Shown here: piece after piece, positions 17,409 through 25,342 of the stretch
Position numbering within the stretch: position 1 is the first letter of the stretch
Layout of the letters: each line of letters starts with the position of its first letter
Assembly: GCA_028822155.1 (NCBI GenBank)
Contig: JAPKEJ010000010.1
Location: 1-58,434, forward strand
Direction: 5' to 3'
Length of the DNA stretch: 58,434 nt
Origin: Porticoccaceae bacterium
GTDB taxonomy: Bacteria > Pseudomonadota > Gammaproteobacteria > Pseudomonadales > Porticoccaceae
Program-made: the position numbers and the translations under genes
The notes under the pieces: model-generated
Told to the model about the DNA's origin: nothing
Seen by the model: the letters and a program-made list of their open reading frames with translations, nothing else
Databases searched by the model: none

Positions 17409-17828
17409 ATGAAAGGAAGATATAGCCACGGAGCCAACGCTTACCGCAATGTGCGAACGACAACCGCCGCCCCATACTCAGATAGCTTACAGCTCATACA
17501 AATGCTTTTTAGCGCTCTAGTCGAGGCTCTGGCCGAAGCAGAGGGCCACATGAGTCGAAATAATTTTGAACAAAAAGCTTATTCTCTCAACAGGGCCATT
17601 AAAATACTCTCAGGATTACAAGATTCTTTGGATTTTGACAAGGGTAAAGAGCTCGCTCTTAATCTGTCTGATATTTATGATTATTCAAGGCGAAGCTTGC
17701 TAAAAGCAGGTATAAAAAATGATCTTCCCCTCGTTCGGGAGATTAGAAGGCTTATGACAGAAATTGACAGCGCCTGGCAGCTCCTGCCAAACGCTCTAAA
17801 TCACCAACCAGTCCCACTAGCTTCCTAA
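17409..17828 (+). CDS. fliS: Flagellin export chaperone FliS
   Basis: 139 residues from ATG 17409 (MKGRYSHGANAY), the usual FliS size; a TTG at 17379 would add ten residues but sits at the predicted transcription start. The GANAYRNV start, LIQMLFSALVEALAEAEGH, and DSLDFDKGKELALNLSDIYDY segments match FliS, which binds the C-terminus of flagellin in the cytoplasm. The flagellin, FlaG and FliD genes that normally precede fliS are not here; fliS stands alone with its own sigma-54-like promoter. Its stop codon is within a terminator hairpin. Confidence 0.9.
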   Translation: MKGRYSHGANAYRNVRTTTAAPYSDSLQLIQMLFSALVEALAEAEGHMSRNNFEQKAYSLNRAIKILSGLQDSLDFDKGKELALNLSDIYDYSRRSLLKAGIKNDLPLVREIRRLMTEIDSAWQLLPNALNHQPVPLAS

Positions 17829-17850
17829 CTGGAGGCTAGTGCTTATTTTG
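17815..17850 (+). terminator. Terminator hairpin overlapping the fliS stop codon
   Basis: CACTAGCTTCC, loop TAACT, GGAGGCTAGTG forms an 11-bp stem with one G-T pair, followed by a T-rich tail (TTATTTTG). The stop codon TAA of fliS is in the loop. It separates fliS from the convergent stator operon ending at 17882. Confidence 0.6.
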
Positions 17851-17881
17851 TTGCGACCCTGCACCCCTTTTGATTGACACA

Positions 17882-18997
17882 TTAAATAGCAGAGATGATA
17901 ACTTCGATGCGTCGGTTACGGGACCTTCCTGGGGCGGTGTTATTCTTCACAAGCGGCTTCATATCTGCCATCCCGCTGGCCATAATGTTTCCATGCACCT
18001 GCGGTGTCACCCCGAGTAAATACTCGACGACTGCTGCCGAGCGTGCGGCAGAGAGGTCCCAGTTGGTACGAAATTGCTCGTTATACGCCATAGGAACGCT
18101 GTCCGTATGGCCCTCAACGGCAATTAGCCCGCTAACATCTCTAAGGGAAACGCCGAGCTTGTTTAGAATATTTTCAAACCCCGGTTTTATAGCAGCACGG
18201 CCGCTGGCGAAGGACCCCTGCTCTGCAAGGCGAATAATAATTCTCGCATCCTCCCTTAGCACCTCAGCCTGTCCTTTATTTATTTCGTCAACCAGAGCTT
18301 GCCTAATGGCTTGATACTGGTCGGCAAAAGCGGCCTCTCTAGACAATCTGGTTTGCTCGCCAGCCTTGGTCTGTTGACTAACATATTCGACTTCAATCTC
18401 TCGTTCGGTCGTTGTTTGCAGGTCGGCCACTTTAGCGTATATCTGTATATCCTGCTCTCGCACTTTAACCCCAGAAAAAGAGTAGTCTCCAGGCCAATAA
18501 TCGTCGTTGACATCTTCGGATAGAATTTCTATCACCGTTTTAAATTTGCCCTCTCGAATTCTAACGCGCCCAACTGCAATTTCCTTCGCAAGAGCGGTCT
18601 CGAGCGCCTCAATGTCAGCGTTCACAGTATAAGTCTGACGCTTGTTGAACCGGGTGAGGACTATATCTTTTAGCGGCTTTATGTCGGTCGTTTCCTCTTT
18701 AAGGACCTTAACAAGCGTCTTCTCTAGTTGAGCTGGAGAAAATGTTTTGGCTATAACGTTGTCGCCCTCAGGGCGGTTAACAACGGGTAACTGATTTTGC
18801 ACCCCAAATTTCCCCTCTTTTTTCCCCGCTGTCATTTGGGCGCCGCCGTCCTCCGTATTATTAAATGCAATTAGTAATACAAAAAATGCCATGAGTAAAA
18901 TTGCCATATCGGAGAAGGTCGCCATCCACATTGCCACTCCCTGAGGGCACGCCTTGCATCGACTTTGGTCACTTTCCTGACCCTGCTCCTCATCCAT
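17882..18997 (-). CDS. Second PomB/MotB-like stator subunit
   Basis: 371 residues from the ATG at 18997; an upstream frame to 19042 exists, but the 18997 start overlaps the stop region of the preceding gene (ATGGATGA-type overlap) and gives an N-terminus like its neighbour. Cys-rich start (SRCKACPQG), then a single TM helix MWMATFSDMAILLMAFFVLL with the ion-binding Asp at D30. The periplasmic part contains two similar segments (LETALAKEIAVGRVRI..., and IRQALVDEINKGQAEVL...) before the OmpA-like peptidoglycan-binding domain (VEGHTDSVPM, NWDLSAARS, SRNRRIEVI). All functional motifs are intact, so it is probably an active B subunit rather than a relic. Last gene of motA-motB-motB2. Confidence 0.88.
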   Translation of the reverse strand: MDEEQGQESDQSRCKACPQGVAMWMATFSDMAILLMAFFVLLIAFNNTEDGGAQMTAGKKEGKFGVQNQLPVVNRPEGDNVIAKTFSPAQLEKTLVKVLKEETTDIKPLKDIVLTRFNKRQTYTVNADIEALETALAKEIAVGRVRIREGKFKTVIEILSEDVNDDYWPGDYSFSGVKVREQDIQIYAKVADLQTTTEREIEVEYVSQQTKAGEQTRLSREAAFADQYQAIRQALVDEINKGQAEVLREDARIIIRLAEQGSFASGRAAIKPGFENILNKLGVSLRDVSGLIAVEGHTDSVPMAYNEQFRTNWDLSAARSAAVVEYLLGVTPQVHGNIMASGMADMKPLVKNNTAPGRSRNRRIEVIISAI

Positions 18998-20117
18998 TAG
19001 CCTTGAGTGTCTCCCTTGTTGCCGCACTAACGATAATTTCAATTCGACGATTTATCGCACGCCCCTCGCGCGTATCATTTCTCTCTAAGGGTCTAGAATC
19101 GGCAAACCCCGCAACAACCAAACGATTTGTTTTTATTGCTGAGCCATTAATAAAGGCCGCGGCCACAGAAGACGCACGGGCAGTAGAAAGATCCCAGTTT
19201 GAAACAAAGCTTTGACTAAACATAACGGGCATATTGTCAGTATGGCCTTCAATTCTTATCCTTCCGCTTGAGGAGGCCAAAACTACCCCTAGTCTCTGCA
19301 GCAAATTCCTGGCTATGGGCTTAAGCCCTGCTTGTCCCGAATCGAAAGAGTCCTGGCTGGCCAGGCGAATCGTCAAATGATCATCTTTTAATACAACCTT
19401 AAGCATGCCTGCACTAAGGTCTTCAAATAAGGCTTGCTGTATATTCTCGTACTGCCGTTTAACGTCCCGCCTCTGTGCCTCAGCGTCAGCCGATAGGGGC
19501 CTAAGGTCCCGCACACGCAAATCAGCTTTAATCGCACTATTTGAATTAAGTGCAAGCACCTTAGCCGTTATGTCAATGGTGCTCTGCCTTACCCGCGCGC
19601 CCTTGAGCTCTCCGGCGGCGCCCTCTCCGGCTCCCCCGCTTGCAAATAGTGACTGTAATTCAACAATAACTATCCCCTTCTCAACCTTTACTAACGCCTC
19701 GCCTCGCTTAATCTCTTCGGAGAGCGTGCGTTTTAGATTGAGCTGTGTTTGCTCAATATTAACGTGGCCCTCTTCTGTTAAAAAATATTTTTCGCGGTAC
19801 TGCCGTGTCGGATCGTCAGAATCTTTGAGGGGCTCGGGCAATGGTGTTGCTTTAGCAATAATGGCGGTAAAGCTTTCGTTTAACACGCTAGTTGCAGTGG
19901 GAATATCCACCATCAGTCTGTTTCTCTCAACACCAAAAGCCGAGCGGATCGTAGCCGCAAATTGGGCTCTCTCGCCAACATTTGTTGCAGTAAAAGAATA
20001 TAGCAATGCAAAGAAAGCCATTAGCAAGATAGCCATGTCGGCAAAAGTTGCCATCCATGGGGGCGCTACGGGTTTACATTTTGGACAATCTTGAGTGTCT
20101 GCTTTCTGAGTTTCCAT
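18990..20117 (-). CDS. First PomB/MotB-like stator subunit
   Basis: 375 residues, longer than PomB (about 315). CPKCKP precedes the TM helix WMATFADMAILLMAFFALLY (21-42) with the ion-binding Asp at D27, like sodium-type PomB. Two related periplasmic segments occur at about 127-170 (LKRTLSEEIKRGEALVKV) and 226-265 (IQQALFEDLSAGMLKVVL), then the OmpA-like domain with EGHTDNMP, NWDLSTAR (307-314) and NRRIE (356-360). It lies 70 nt downstream of the PomA-like gene and overlaps the second B-subunit gene. Sodium versus proton coupling cannot be read from this sequence with certainty. Confidence 0.88.
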   Translation of the reverse strand: METQKADTQDCPKCKPVAPPWMATFADMAILLMAFFALLYSFTATNVGERAQFAATIRSAFGVERNRLMVDIPTATSVLNESFTAIIAKATPLPEPLKDSDDPTRQYREKYFLTEEGHVNIEQTQLNLKRTLSEEIKRGEALVKVEKGIVIVELQSLFASGGAGEGAAGELKGARVRQSTIDITAKVLALNSNSAIKADLRVRDLRPLSADAEAQRRDVKRQYENIQQALFEDLSAGMLKVVLKDDHLTIRLASQDSFDSGQAGLKPIARNLLQRLGVVLASSSGRIRIEGHTDNMPVMFSQSFVSNWDLSTARASSVAAAFINGSAIKTNRLVVAGFADSRPLERNDTREGRAINRRIEIIVSAATRETLKANG

Positions 20118-20186
20118 GGCGATAGGCCTGCTCCTTAGCAGGGGTTTTCAAGCATACGTCGGTTAGTGCGGGGATTTAGTCGTGGG

Positions 20187-20951
20187 CTATTCTGCTGCCT
20201 GAGCTATCTCTCGCTTTACCTTTGTCTTAGGCACCATAAAGGCAGACAAATGGTCCTCCAGCAGCCGAGGGTTTTTCCCGCTTTTCATAAACATTATTCC
20301 CTCGATAATGAGCTCGTTATTCTTTCCCTCTCGCATGGCGTAGCCCTCTAATTTCATGCCCATGGGGATACAAAATACATTGGCCAACACAGACCCATAT
20401 AAAGTAGTCAGCAACGCGATAGCCATACTTGGCCCAATAGAGGAGGGGTCGTCAAGATTAGCCAGTAGGTTAACCAACCCGATAAGTGTCCCGATCATCC
20501 CCATTCCTGGGGCTAATTCAGCCCCCGCGCTAAGCATATCTGACCCCGATTCGTGTCGAGCGGAGGTGAGGTCCTTTTCTCTTTCAAGCGCATCTTGGAT
20601 AATCTCTGGTTTAGTGCCGTCTACTAAGGCAGACACGCCTTTCTGCAAAAACCGGTTGGATATTTCTATCCTCTCAAGAGCAACCATGCCATCTTTGCGC
20701 GCCACCGTAGCAAGCTCTATAAGTTGGTCAATGAGCACCTCGGGCTCTTCAGTCTTATTTATAAAAACCTTCCCAATGACCGCGCCAAGACTTACTGCGT
20801 CGGACAACTTGGATCGAAACAACACTATCGTGAAGGTTGCACCAACGACTAGGTATAGCGAACTGGTGTCAATTAACGCGCCCGGGTCCTCTACCGCAAG
20901 GCTAATAAAAAATACCGTTCCTAAGAGGCCTATAATTGATGCAATATCCAT
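20187..20951 (-). CDS. motA: PomA/MotA-like flagellar stator subunit
   Basis: 254 residues, the length of PomA. Four membrane helices (about 1-20, 28-48, 150-170, 182-203) with the MotA/PomA signature GAELAPGMGMIGTLIGLVNLLANL and TTLYGSVLANVFCIPMG, and the cytoplasmic torque loop between TM2 and TM3 with charged residues. It pairs with the PomB-like proteins encoded downstream; one A gene must serve two different B genes. A sigma-28-like promoter stands upstream. Confidence 0.93.
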   Translation of the reverse strand: MDIASIIGLLGTVFFISLAVEDPGALIDTSSLYLVVGATFTIVLFRSKLSDAVSLGAVIGKVFINKTEEPEVLIDQLIELATVARKDGMVALERIEISNRFLQKGVSALVDGTKPEIIQDALEREKDLTSARHESGSDMLSAGAELAPGMGMIGTLIGLVNLLANLDDPSSIGPSMAIALLTTLYGSVLANVFCIPMGMKLEGYAMREGKNNELIIEGIMFMKSGKNPRLLEDHLSAFMVPKTKVKREIAQAAE

Positions 20952-21290
20952 ATGTCCGCCTGAATTCGATTGTCTTATCTAGGGCAGAATCATCTTTACT
21001 GTCATATCCCGCTTCCTTATTAACCTGAAACCAAATAATCACTAAGTCTAATCCTGCTTCCATAAAACATCGGCAGTTAGCGTCTAGGGTTTAGCGTTAC
21101 ATTTGGCTATTTGAGAAGTATTACTCAGCTGGTACAGCGGTTTTCCACTAGCCACTGCTCTCTCTGACCGGGGGTCTCAAAAGAAAAGACCTAATATTTT
21201 GAGCTTGCTGCCGATATAGAGTAAATCGAGGTAGTTTTACCGATCTTTCTCTGTGGAAAATACATAGGATAGGGTTATTAGGCAATTATA
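20952..21290. other. Intergenic region between motA and the lipoprotein gene
   Basis: 339 nt between divergent genes. Apart from the sigma-28-like site for motA (separate entry), a GCCGATAT element at 21210-21217 on the plus strand resembles a sigma-28 -10 box 74 nt before the lipoprotein gene, but no matching -35 is present. No RNA gene or repeat is evident. Confidence 0.4.
21067..21093 (-). promoter_or_regulatory. Sigma-28 (FliA)-like promoter of the stator operon
   Basis: On the minus strand TAAAC-N14-GCCGATGT resembles the FliA consensus TAAAG-N15-GCCGATAA; the first six bases of the -10 element are exact. The predicted start near 21058 leaves a leader of about 105 nt before motA. Stator genes are classic late (FliA-dependent) genes, so the context fits. 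Confidence 0.45.
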
Positions 21291-21893
21291 ATGAAGAGCT
21301 CAAGGTATCTAAGGGGAAAAATATCGTGCAACGGTCGTCATCCATGGCCTCCTACAAAAGGCACCTTTGGCTTATCCTTCACCATAATCTGCCTTCTCTT
21401 AATGAGTGGGTGCGATCGTTACAGCGTCAAGCCTATCTGCTCTAGTGTCATCGGTCAGGAAAATCTCGGAGCCTTTTCCTATGGTCCTAGAGGTACCGCG
21501 ACAGACACAACCACCGGGACTATCTGGTATCGATGTCCCGGAGGGTCGTATTATTTGCGCGATACTTGTTCTGGGGATGAATTGAAATTAACCTGGGATG
21601 GCGCTGTTGCATATGCAGAAGAGTTATCTGAAATTTCTGGTGTTAAATGGCGTCTTGCCACGCTGCCTGAGGTTAGATCCATTATCTCTCCTAGTTGTGT
21701 TGGTCCCGCAGTTAACCCCAATGTATTCCCCTCACTAAAAGCCACTAACCTCTGGACTTTGAGTCAAAGTAGTCGGCATGGTGATAGCTTCAGATGTACT
21801 CTTTACACCTACAACGGCGCGCACTCCTGCAAGCAACTCAAAAAATTCAAAAACCCCTTTTTGCTTGTTCAAACCTCCGATAGCTTGTTATAG
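21291..21893 (+). CDS. Predicted lipoprotein with DUF1566-like C-terminal domain
   Basis: 200 residues. A long positively charged start is followed by a hydrophobic stretch (LSFTIICLLLMSGC) ending in a lipobox with the modified Cys at about 41; a shorter start is possible. Residues about 85-195 (WDGAVAYAEELSEISGVKWRLATLPEVRSII..., NVFPSLKATNLWTLSQSS) match the DUF1566/Lcl_C pattern, a domain of surface and secreted bacterial proteins with unknown or adhesive roles. Six or more Cys residues after the lipobox suggest disulfides. Nothing ties it to the neighbouring stator operon. Confidence 0.7.
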   Translation: MKSSRYLRGKISCNGRHPWPPTKGTFGLSFTIICLLLMSGCDRYSVKPICSSVIGQENLGAFSYGPRGTATDTTTGTIWYRCPGGSYYLRDTCSGDELKLTWDGAVAYAEELSEISGVKWRLATLPEVRSIISPSCVGPAVNPNVFPSLKATNLWTLSQSSRHGDSFRCTLYTYNGAHSCKQLKKFKNPFLLVQTSDSLL

Positions 21894-22088
21894 CTAGGCT
21901 TCAGGTGTGAGCCCTTTCTTTAAGAAAAAGGCCAGGCAATCGTGCCCCTGAAGGCGCAACACATCGTAAGCGGGGAGACCCCTAGACTTAAACCCCATCA
22001 GAGAACACCCATAAGGGCGGCGGCGATCATGCGTTATCGTCAAGTGCCTGCATCTGAAACAATTAGGGCCTTTTGTCGGTTCGGGCAT
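21894..22088 (-). CDS. Small four-cysteine protein, likely zinc-binding
   Basis: 64 residues. CFRCRHLTITHDRRRPYGC then GFKSRG...GHDCLAF: four Cys in a CxxC...C...C arrangement plus a PYGC-x-x-MGFKS core that I recall from small conserved proteobacterial proteins of unknown function. The pattern suggests a zinc ribbon. It overlaps the end of the small membrane-protein gene by 26 nt in the same direction, so the two are probably translated together; its stop abuts that of the convergent lipoprotein gene. Confidence 0.65.
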   Translation of the reverse strand: MPEPTKGPNCFRCRHLTITHDRRRPYGCSLMGFKSRGLPAYDVLRLQGHDCLAFFLKKGLTPEA

Positions 22089-22320
22089 TATACGGTTTCC
22101 AGTATTCTTGATAGCTCTTCCACGCCAGTAAAAGAAGCAGGGTTAAACCAATTAAATCTGCGGCTATTCGAGTCAGAGAAACCCCGCGGATAAAAGATAA
22201 ATCACCCTTTATCGCCAAGATCGCGAGCGCAAGTATAAGAACGCCCACTATGATTCGAATGCGTCTACACAGCATGCATGGCAATTTATCTGTGAGTTGT
22301 TTATGTTGTGACTGCTTCAT
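22063..22320 (-). CDS. Small predicted membrane protein
   Basis: 85 residues with two hydrophobic helices (about 24-42 and 54-70) and a basic N-terminus containing CMLCRRIR. No family recognised. It overlaps the Cys4 mini-protein gene by 26 nt, and it is divergent from yaaA. Length, ribosome position and coupling make it a plausible real gene, but function is unknown. Confidence 0.55.
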   Translation of the reverse strand: MKQSQHKQLTDKLPCMLCRRIRIIVGVLILALAILAIKGDLSFIRGVSLTRIAADLIGLTLLLLLAWKSYQEYWKPYNARTDKRP

Positions 22321-22430
22321 ACCCAGTCCTATCGACAGTTTTCGCTTTTTAATTAGCTAAACACTTGTTAGCAGGCTTGATATACTGAAGCCATCTGTCA
22401 AACTTAACCTTTTCCATTGGGTACCTAAAA

Positions 22431-23198
22431 ATGATGCTCACCGTTATTTCGCCGGCTAAAAAACTTGATTACAGCAGTAAAGTAAACGCTACAGCACACA
22501 CGCAACCTGCTCTTTTAGCGCATTCGCAGGAGTTGTTAGACGGCCTAAAACAGTTGTCGCCTCAATCTGTCTGCAGGCTGATGGGCCTAAGCGATAAACT
22601 AGGCGCATTGAACTATGAACGCTTTCAAGAATGGAGCGCTCCCTTTAATGAGGGTAATGCTCGTCAGGCAGTGCTGGCTTTCAAGGGCGATGTCTATCAA
22701 GGATTAGACGCAGATAGCATGAGCGAGGCTGAACTCCAGTGGGCACAAGATCATCTGCGTATTTTGTCTGGCCTCTACGGTGTTCTTCGGCCCCTAGATT
22801 TAATGCAAGCCTACCGTCTTGAGATGGGTACCAAATTCGCGACCCAGCGCGGCGGCGACCTCTATTCTTTTTGGGATGGGATTATTACAGCAGAGCTTAA
22901 TAGTCTGCTAAAAGAACCGGATGCGGTGCTTTTAAATCTTGCCTCCAACGAATATTTTAAGGCTGTTAAGCAAAAAAACATCCAAGCCCGCATTGTCACT
23001 CCGGTGTTCATGGACTATAAAACGGATAAATATAAAATTATTAGCTTTTTCGCCAAAAAAGCACGAGGCTTGATGTCCGCCTTTATTATTAAAAATCAAA
23101 TCACACGCGTAGAGGGCATCAAAGACTTTGATTCGGCCGGGTACGCATTTAACGAGGGTATGAGTGAGGGCGACAAGTGGGTCTTCACTCGCGGTTAA
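22431..23198 (+). CDS. yaaA: Peroxide-stress protein YaaA (DUF328/UPF0246)
   Basis: 255 residues; ATG ATG start, either possible. The family signature MLTVISPAKKLDY opens the protein, YGVLRPLDLMQAYRLEMG is in the middle, and FNEGMSEGDKWVFTR closes it. In E. coli YaaA is OxyR-induced and lowers free iron under hydrogen peroxide stress by an unclear, DNA-binding-related mechanism. Ends 9 nt before the DUF938 methyltransferase, so the two form an operon. Confidence 0.93.
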   Translation: MMLTVISPAKKLDYSSKVNATAHTQPALLAHSQELLDGLKQLSPQSVCRLMGLSDKLGALNYERFQEWSAPFNEGNARQAVLAFKGDVYQGLDADSMSEAELQWAQDHLRILSGLYGVLRPLDLMQAYRLEMGTKFATQRGGDLYSFWDGIITAELNSLLKEPDAVLLNLASNEYFKAVKQKNIQARIVTPVFMDYKTDKYKIISFFAKKARGLMSAFIIKNQITRVEGIKDFDSAGYAFNEGMSEGDKWVFTRG

Positions 23199-23207
23199 TT
23201 TGTAATT

Positions 23208-23825
23208 ATGCGTAAACCCTTTTCCCAAGCCTGCGAGAATAATCGCGAGCCTATCTGCCAAGTACTCAAGCGTGTCTTTGCTGACAAGAGCGCTATTCTC
23301 GAGATAGGTAGCGGTACCGGCCAGCATGCAGTTTGGTTTGCCGAACAAATGCCTCATCTCCAATGGCAGACTAGCGATCGAACAGAGAATCACCCTGGTA
23401 TCCAAGAGTGGCTGGCCGATTTCGCTCTCAGTAATTTAGTCGCCCCAATAACCTTGGATGTTTCTCAGTTCAACTGGCCACAAGACAAATATGACGGCGT
23501 TTTTTCGGCAAACACTGTTCACATTATGTCTTGGCCCGAGGCCCAGCAAATGATTTGCGGGGTGGCTTCAATGCTGGCTGATGGCGGCGTCTTCGCGCTC
23601 TATGGTCCAATGCAATATTCTGGGGTGATTAGAGCAGAAAGTAATCGAGCGTTTAATGCCCGGCTTAAGGTCCAAAACCAACAGCAGGGTATTAGAGAAT
23701 TCAACGACTTAAACGCGTTGGCTGCCAATGAAGGAATGGTTTTGCAGGAGGACAATGCTATGCCCGCTAATAATAGGCTGTTAGTTTGGCAAAAGCACGG
23801 CAACAATCGACCGCTGGCTAATTAA
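23208..23825 (+). CDS. DUF938 family SAM-dependent methyltransferase
   Basis: 205 residues. It begins with FSQACENNREPICQVL, and the SAM-binding motif I is LEIGSGTGQHAVWFAEQMP, followed by WQTSDRTENHPGIQEW; these are hallmarks of the DUF938 class-I methyltransferases (often seen near other housekeeping genes). FSANTVHIMSWPEAQQM is the post-motif II. Substrate unknown. Downstream of yaaA by 9 nt; its 3' end overlaps the convergent ubiA by 8 nt. Confidence 0.85.
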   Translation: MRKPFSQACENNREPICQVLKRVFADKSAILEIGSGTGQHAVWFAEQMPHLQWQTSDRTENHPGIQEWLADFALSNLVAPITLDVSQFNWPQDKYDGVFSANTVHIMSWPEAQQMICGVASMLADGGVFALYGPMQYSGVIRAESNRAFNARLKVQNQQQGIREFNDLNALAANEGMVLQEDNAMPANNRLLVWQKHGNNRPLAN

Positions 23826-24702
23826 GAAGCAGATAGTCAAGCGCGACACCTATAAACACCACCATCCCCACTCTATGGTTATTTAAAAAAGCAGCAAAGC
23901 AAGCGTCCCTAGCTCTATTTCTCGTCGTCTGATACTGGTTATAGAAGTAGCAAGCCGCTGCTCCCAAGCCGAGAAAGTAAATCCAGCCCCGACCAAATTC
24001 GATTCCTACTGAAATTAATAGCCCTAGCGTTGCGAGCTGCAACCCAGCGATAATCGTTCGGTCATGTTGCCCAAATAGAATAGCTGTCGACTTTATGCCA
24101 ATTTGCAAATCATCCTCACGATCGACCATCGCATAGTAGGTGTCAAAGGCGATTGTCCAAACCACCACTGCGGCAAACAAAAGCCATAACTCTTTCGGCA
24201 AAGCCTGCCTCTCGGCCGCAAATGCCATAGGGATAGCCCAGGCCCATGCAACACCGAGGCCGATTTGAGGCAGGTTGGTAAAGCGCTTCATAAACGGGTA
24301 CACCGCCGTCGCTGCTAGTCCGCCAAAGGACAATAAAATCGTTAATTGATTGGTCTGCAGCACTAGGGCCAAGGCCGTTACAAGGAGGCCGACGCATAAA
24401 AGCAACGCATGCTTTGGCTTAATTTCTCCAGCTGGCAAAGGCCGCGCTTTCGTGCGTTCAACTAGCCCGTCTACATGGCGGTCTGCGTAATCATTAATCA
24501 CACAGCCCGCAGCTCTCATAACGAGCAGGCCAGCAACAAATATTGCTAAATTGCGCAGTGAAGGCATCCCCTCTGCGGCAAACCAAAGCCCCCAGAGCGT
24601 TGGCCACAAAAGCAAATAGACTCCTATTGGTCTATCCATTCGCATTAATCGCAACCAAGGATTTGACCCGCTTACTTTAGGGGCTTTGTCTGATGTACTC
24701 AT
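23818..24702 (-). CDS. ubiA: 4-hydroxybenzoate polyprenyltransferase UbiA
   Basis: 294 residues, polytopic. The two Asp-rich prenyl-diphosphate binding motifs are clear: NDYADRHVDGLVERTKARPL (first, about 90) and VDREDDLQIGIKSTAILFG (second, about 215). It attaches the polyprenyl tail to 4-hydroxybenzoate in ubiquinone synthesis at the inner membrane. One base separates it from ubiC, which supplies its substrate. Confidence 0.96.
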   Translation of the reverse strand: MSTSDKAPKVSGSNPWLRLMRMDRPIGVYLLLWPTLWGLWFAAEGMPSLRNLAIFVAGLLVMRAAGCVINDYADRHVDGLVERTKARPLPAGEIKPKHALLLCVGLLVTALALVLQTNQLTILLSFGGLAATAVYPFMKRFTNLPQIGLGVAWAWAIPMAFAAERQALPKELWLLFAAVVVWTIAFDTYYAMVDREDDLQIGIKSTAILFGQHDRTIIAGLQLATLGLLISVGIEFGRGWIYFLGLGAAACYFYNQYQTTRNRARDACFAAFLNNHRVGMVVFIGVALDYLLLN

Positions 24703-24703
24703 G

Positions 24704-25300
24704 CTATGTTGTGAATCCTAAAGAGGGTTTTTGATTATAAGGCTTAAAGTCTGGCAAAAATATTTCGCTGACCAACAGAGGTTTTTGGTCAAGCCGGAAG
24801 ACTGATCTTCGGCCCCAAAGCGGACCTTTAATGTGGCTTAACTTGTCTGGCAAGTGTGCCCTTTCCGCTGATAAAAAAGCGGCTTCGACAGGCTCTCTAG
24901 CCATGCTAGGATCTCGGAACAAGAGAGCGCCTAGGGGCTGACTCTCGATATTCCGTAAAAACGCCAACCGCCCTGTCAGCGTTGATAATGGCATAATGCT
25001 TCGAGCAAAAACCCATGGCTTGCCATTACCAAGCAGCAATACCTGCCTTGAATAAACCGGAGTCTCACCGTCTATATTGAGCGCTTGCGCTTCGCTCTCT
25101 GTCGGCTTGGTTTCTATCTGGTCGATGACTTCGACGACAAAGCGGTTTGCACTCGCGTCAATCAAGCGCTGGGTTAAAGATCCCCGATCAGACAACCAGT
25201 CGATCCAGTGTGGCGGTATTATTTTGTCAGGCACCGTCGCAAGAGCCTGCCATATAAACGTGGGTGGTAGAATCAAATGTGCGTCTTGTAATATGGTCAA
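24704..25300 (-). CDS. ubiC: Chorismate pyruvate-lyase UbiC
   Basis: 198 residues. Conserved features of UbiC include W.DWL.D.GSLT at about 33, the RQVLLLGNGKPWVFARSIMP segment (substrate-binding Arg), and the terminal SEIFLP motif with the catalytic-site Glu. It makes 4-hydroxybenzoate and pyruvate from chorismate, the first committed step to ubiquinone. Directly upstream of ubiA in the same operon. Confidence 0.93.
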   Translation of the reverse strand: MTILQDAHLILPPTFIWQALATVPDKIIPPHWIDWLSDRGSLTQRLIDASANRFVVEVIDQIETKPTESEAQALNIDGETPVYSRQVLLLGNGKPWVFARSIMPLSTLTGRLAFLRNIESQPLGALLFRDPSMAREPVEAAFLSAERAHLPDKLSHIKGPLWGRRSVFRLDQKPLLVSEIFLPDFKPYNQKPSLGFTT

Positions 25301-25342
25301 AGCGATCTCTTTAATCTGTTGCGGTAGTATAACGGCGCTACC

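Noticed and set aside
19405-20982. Long open frames on the plus strand (229 and 208 codons) opposite motA and the first motB gene
   Set aside because: They are antisense to well-conserved stator genes, have no family resemblance and no ribosome site; they arise from codon bias on the coding strand.
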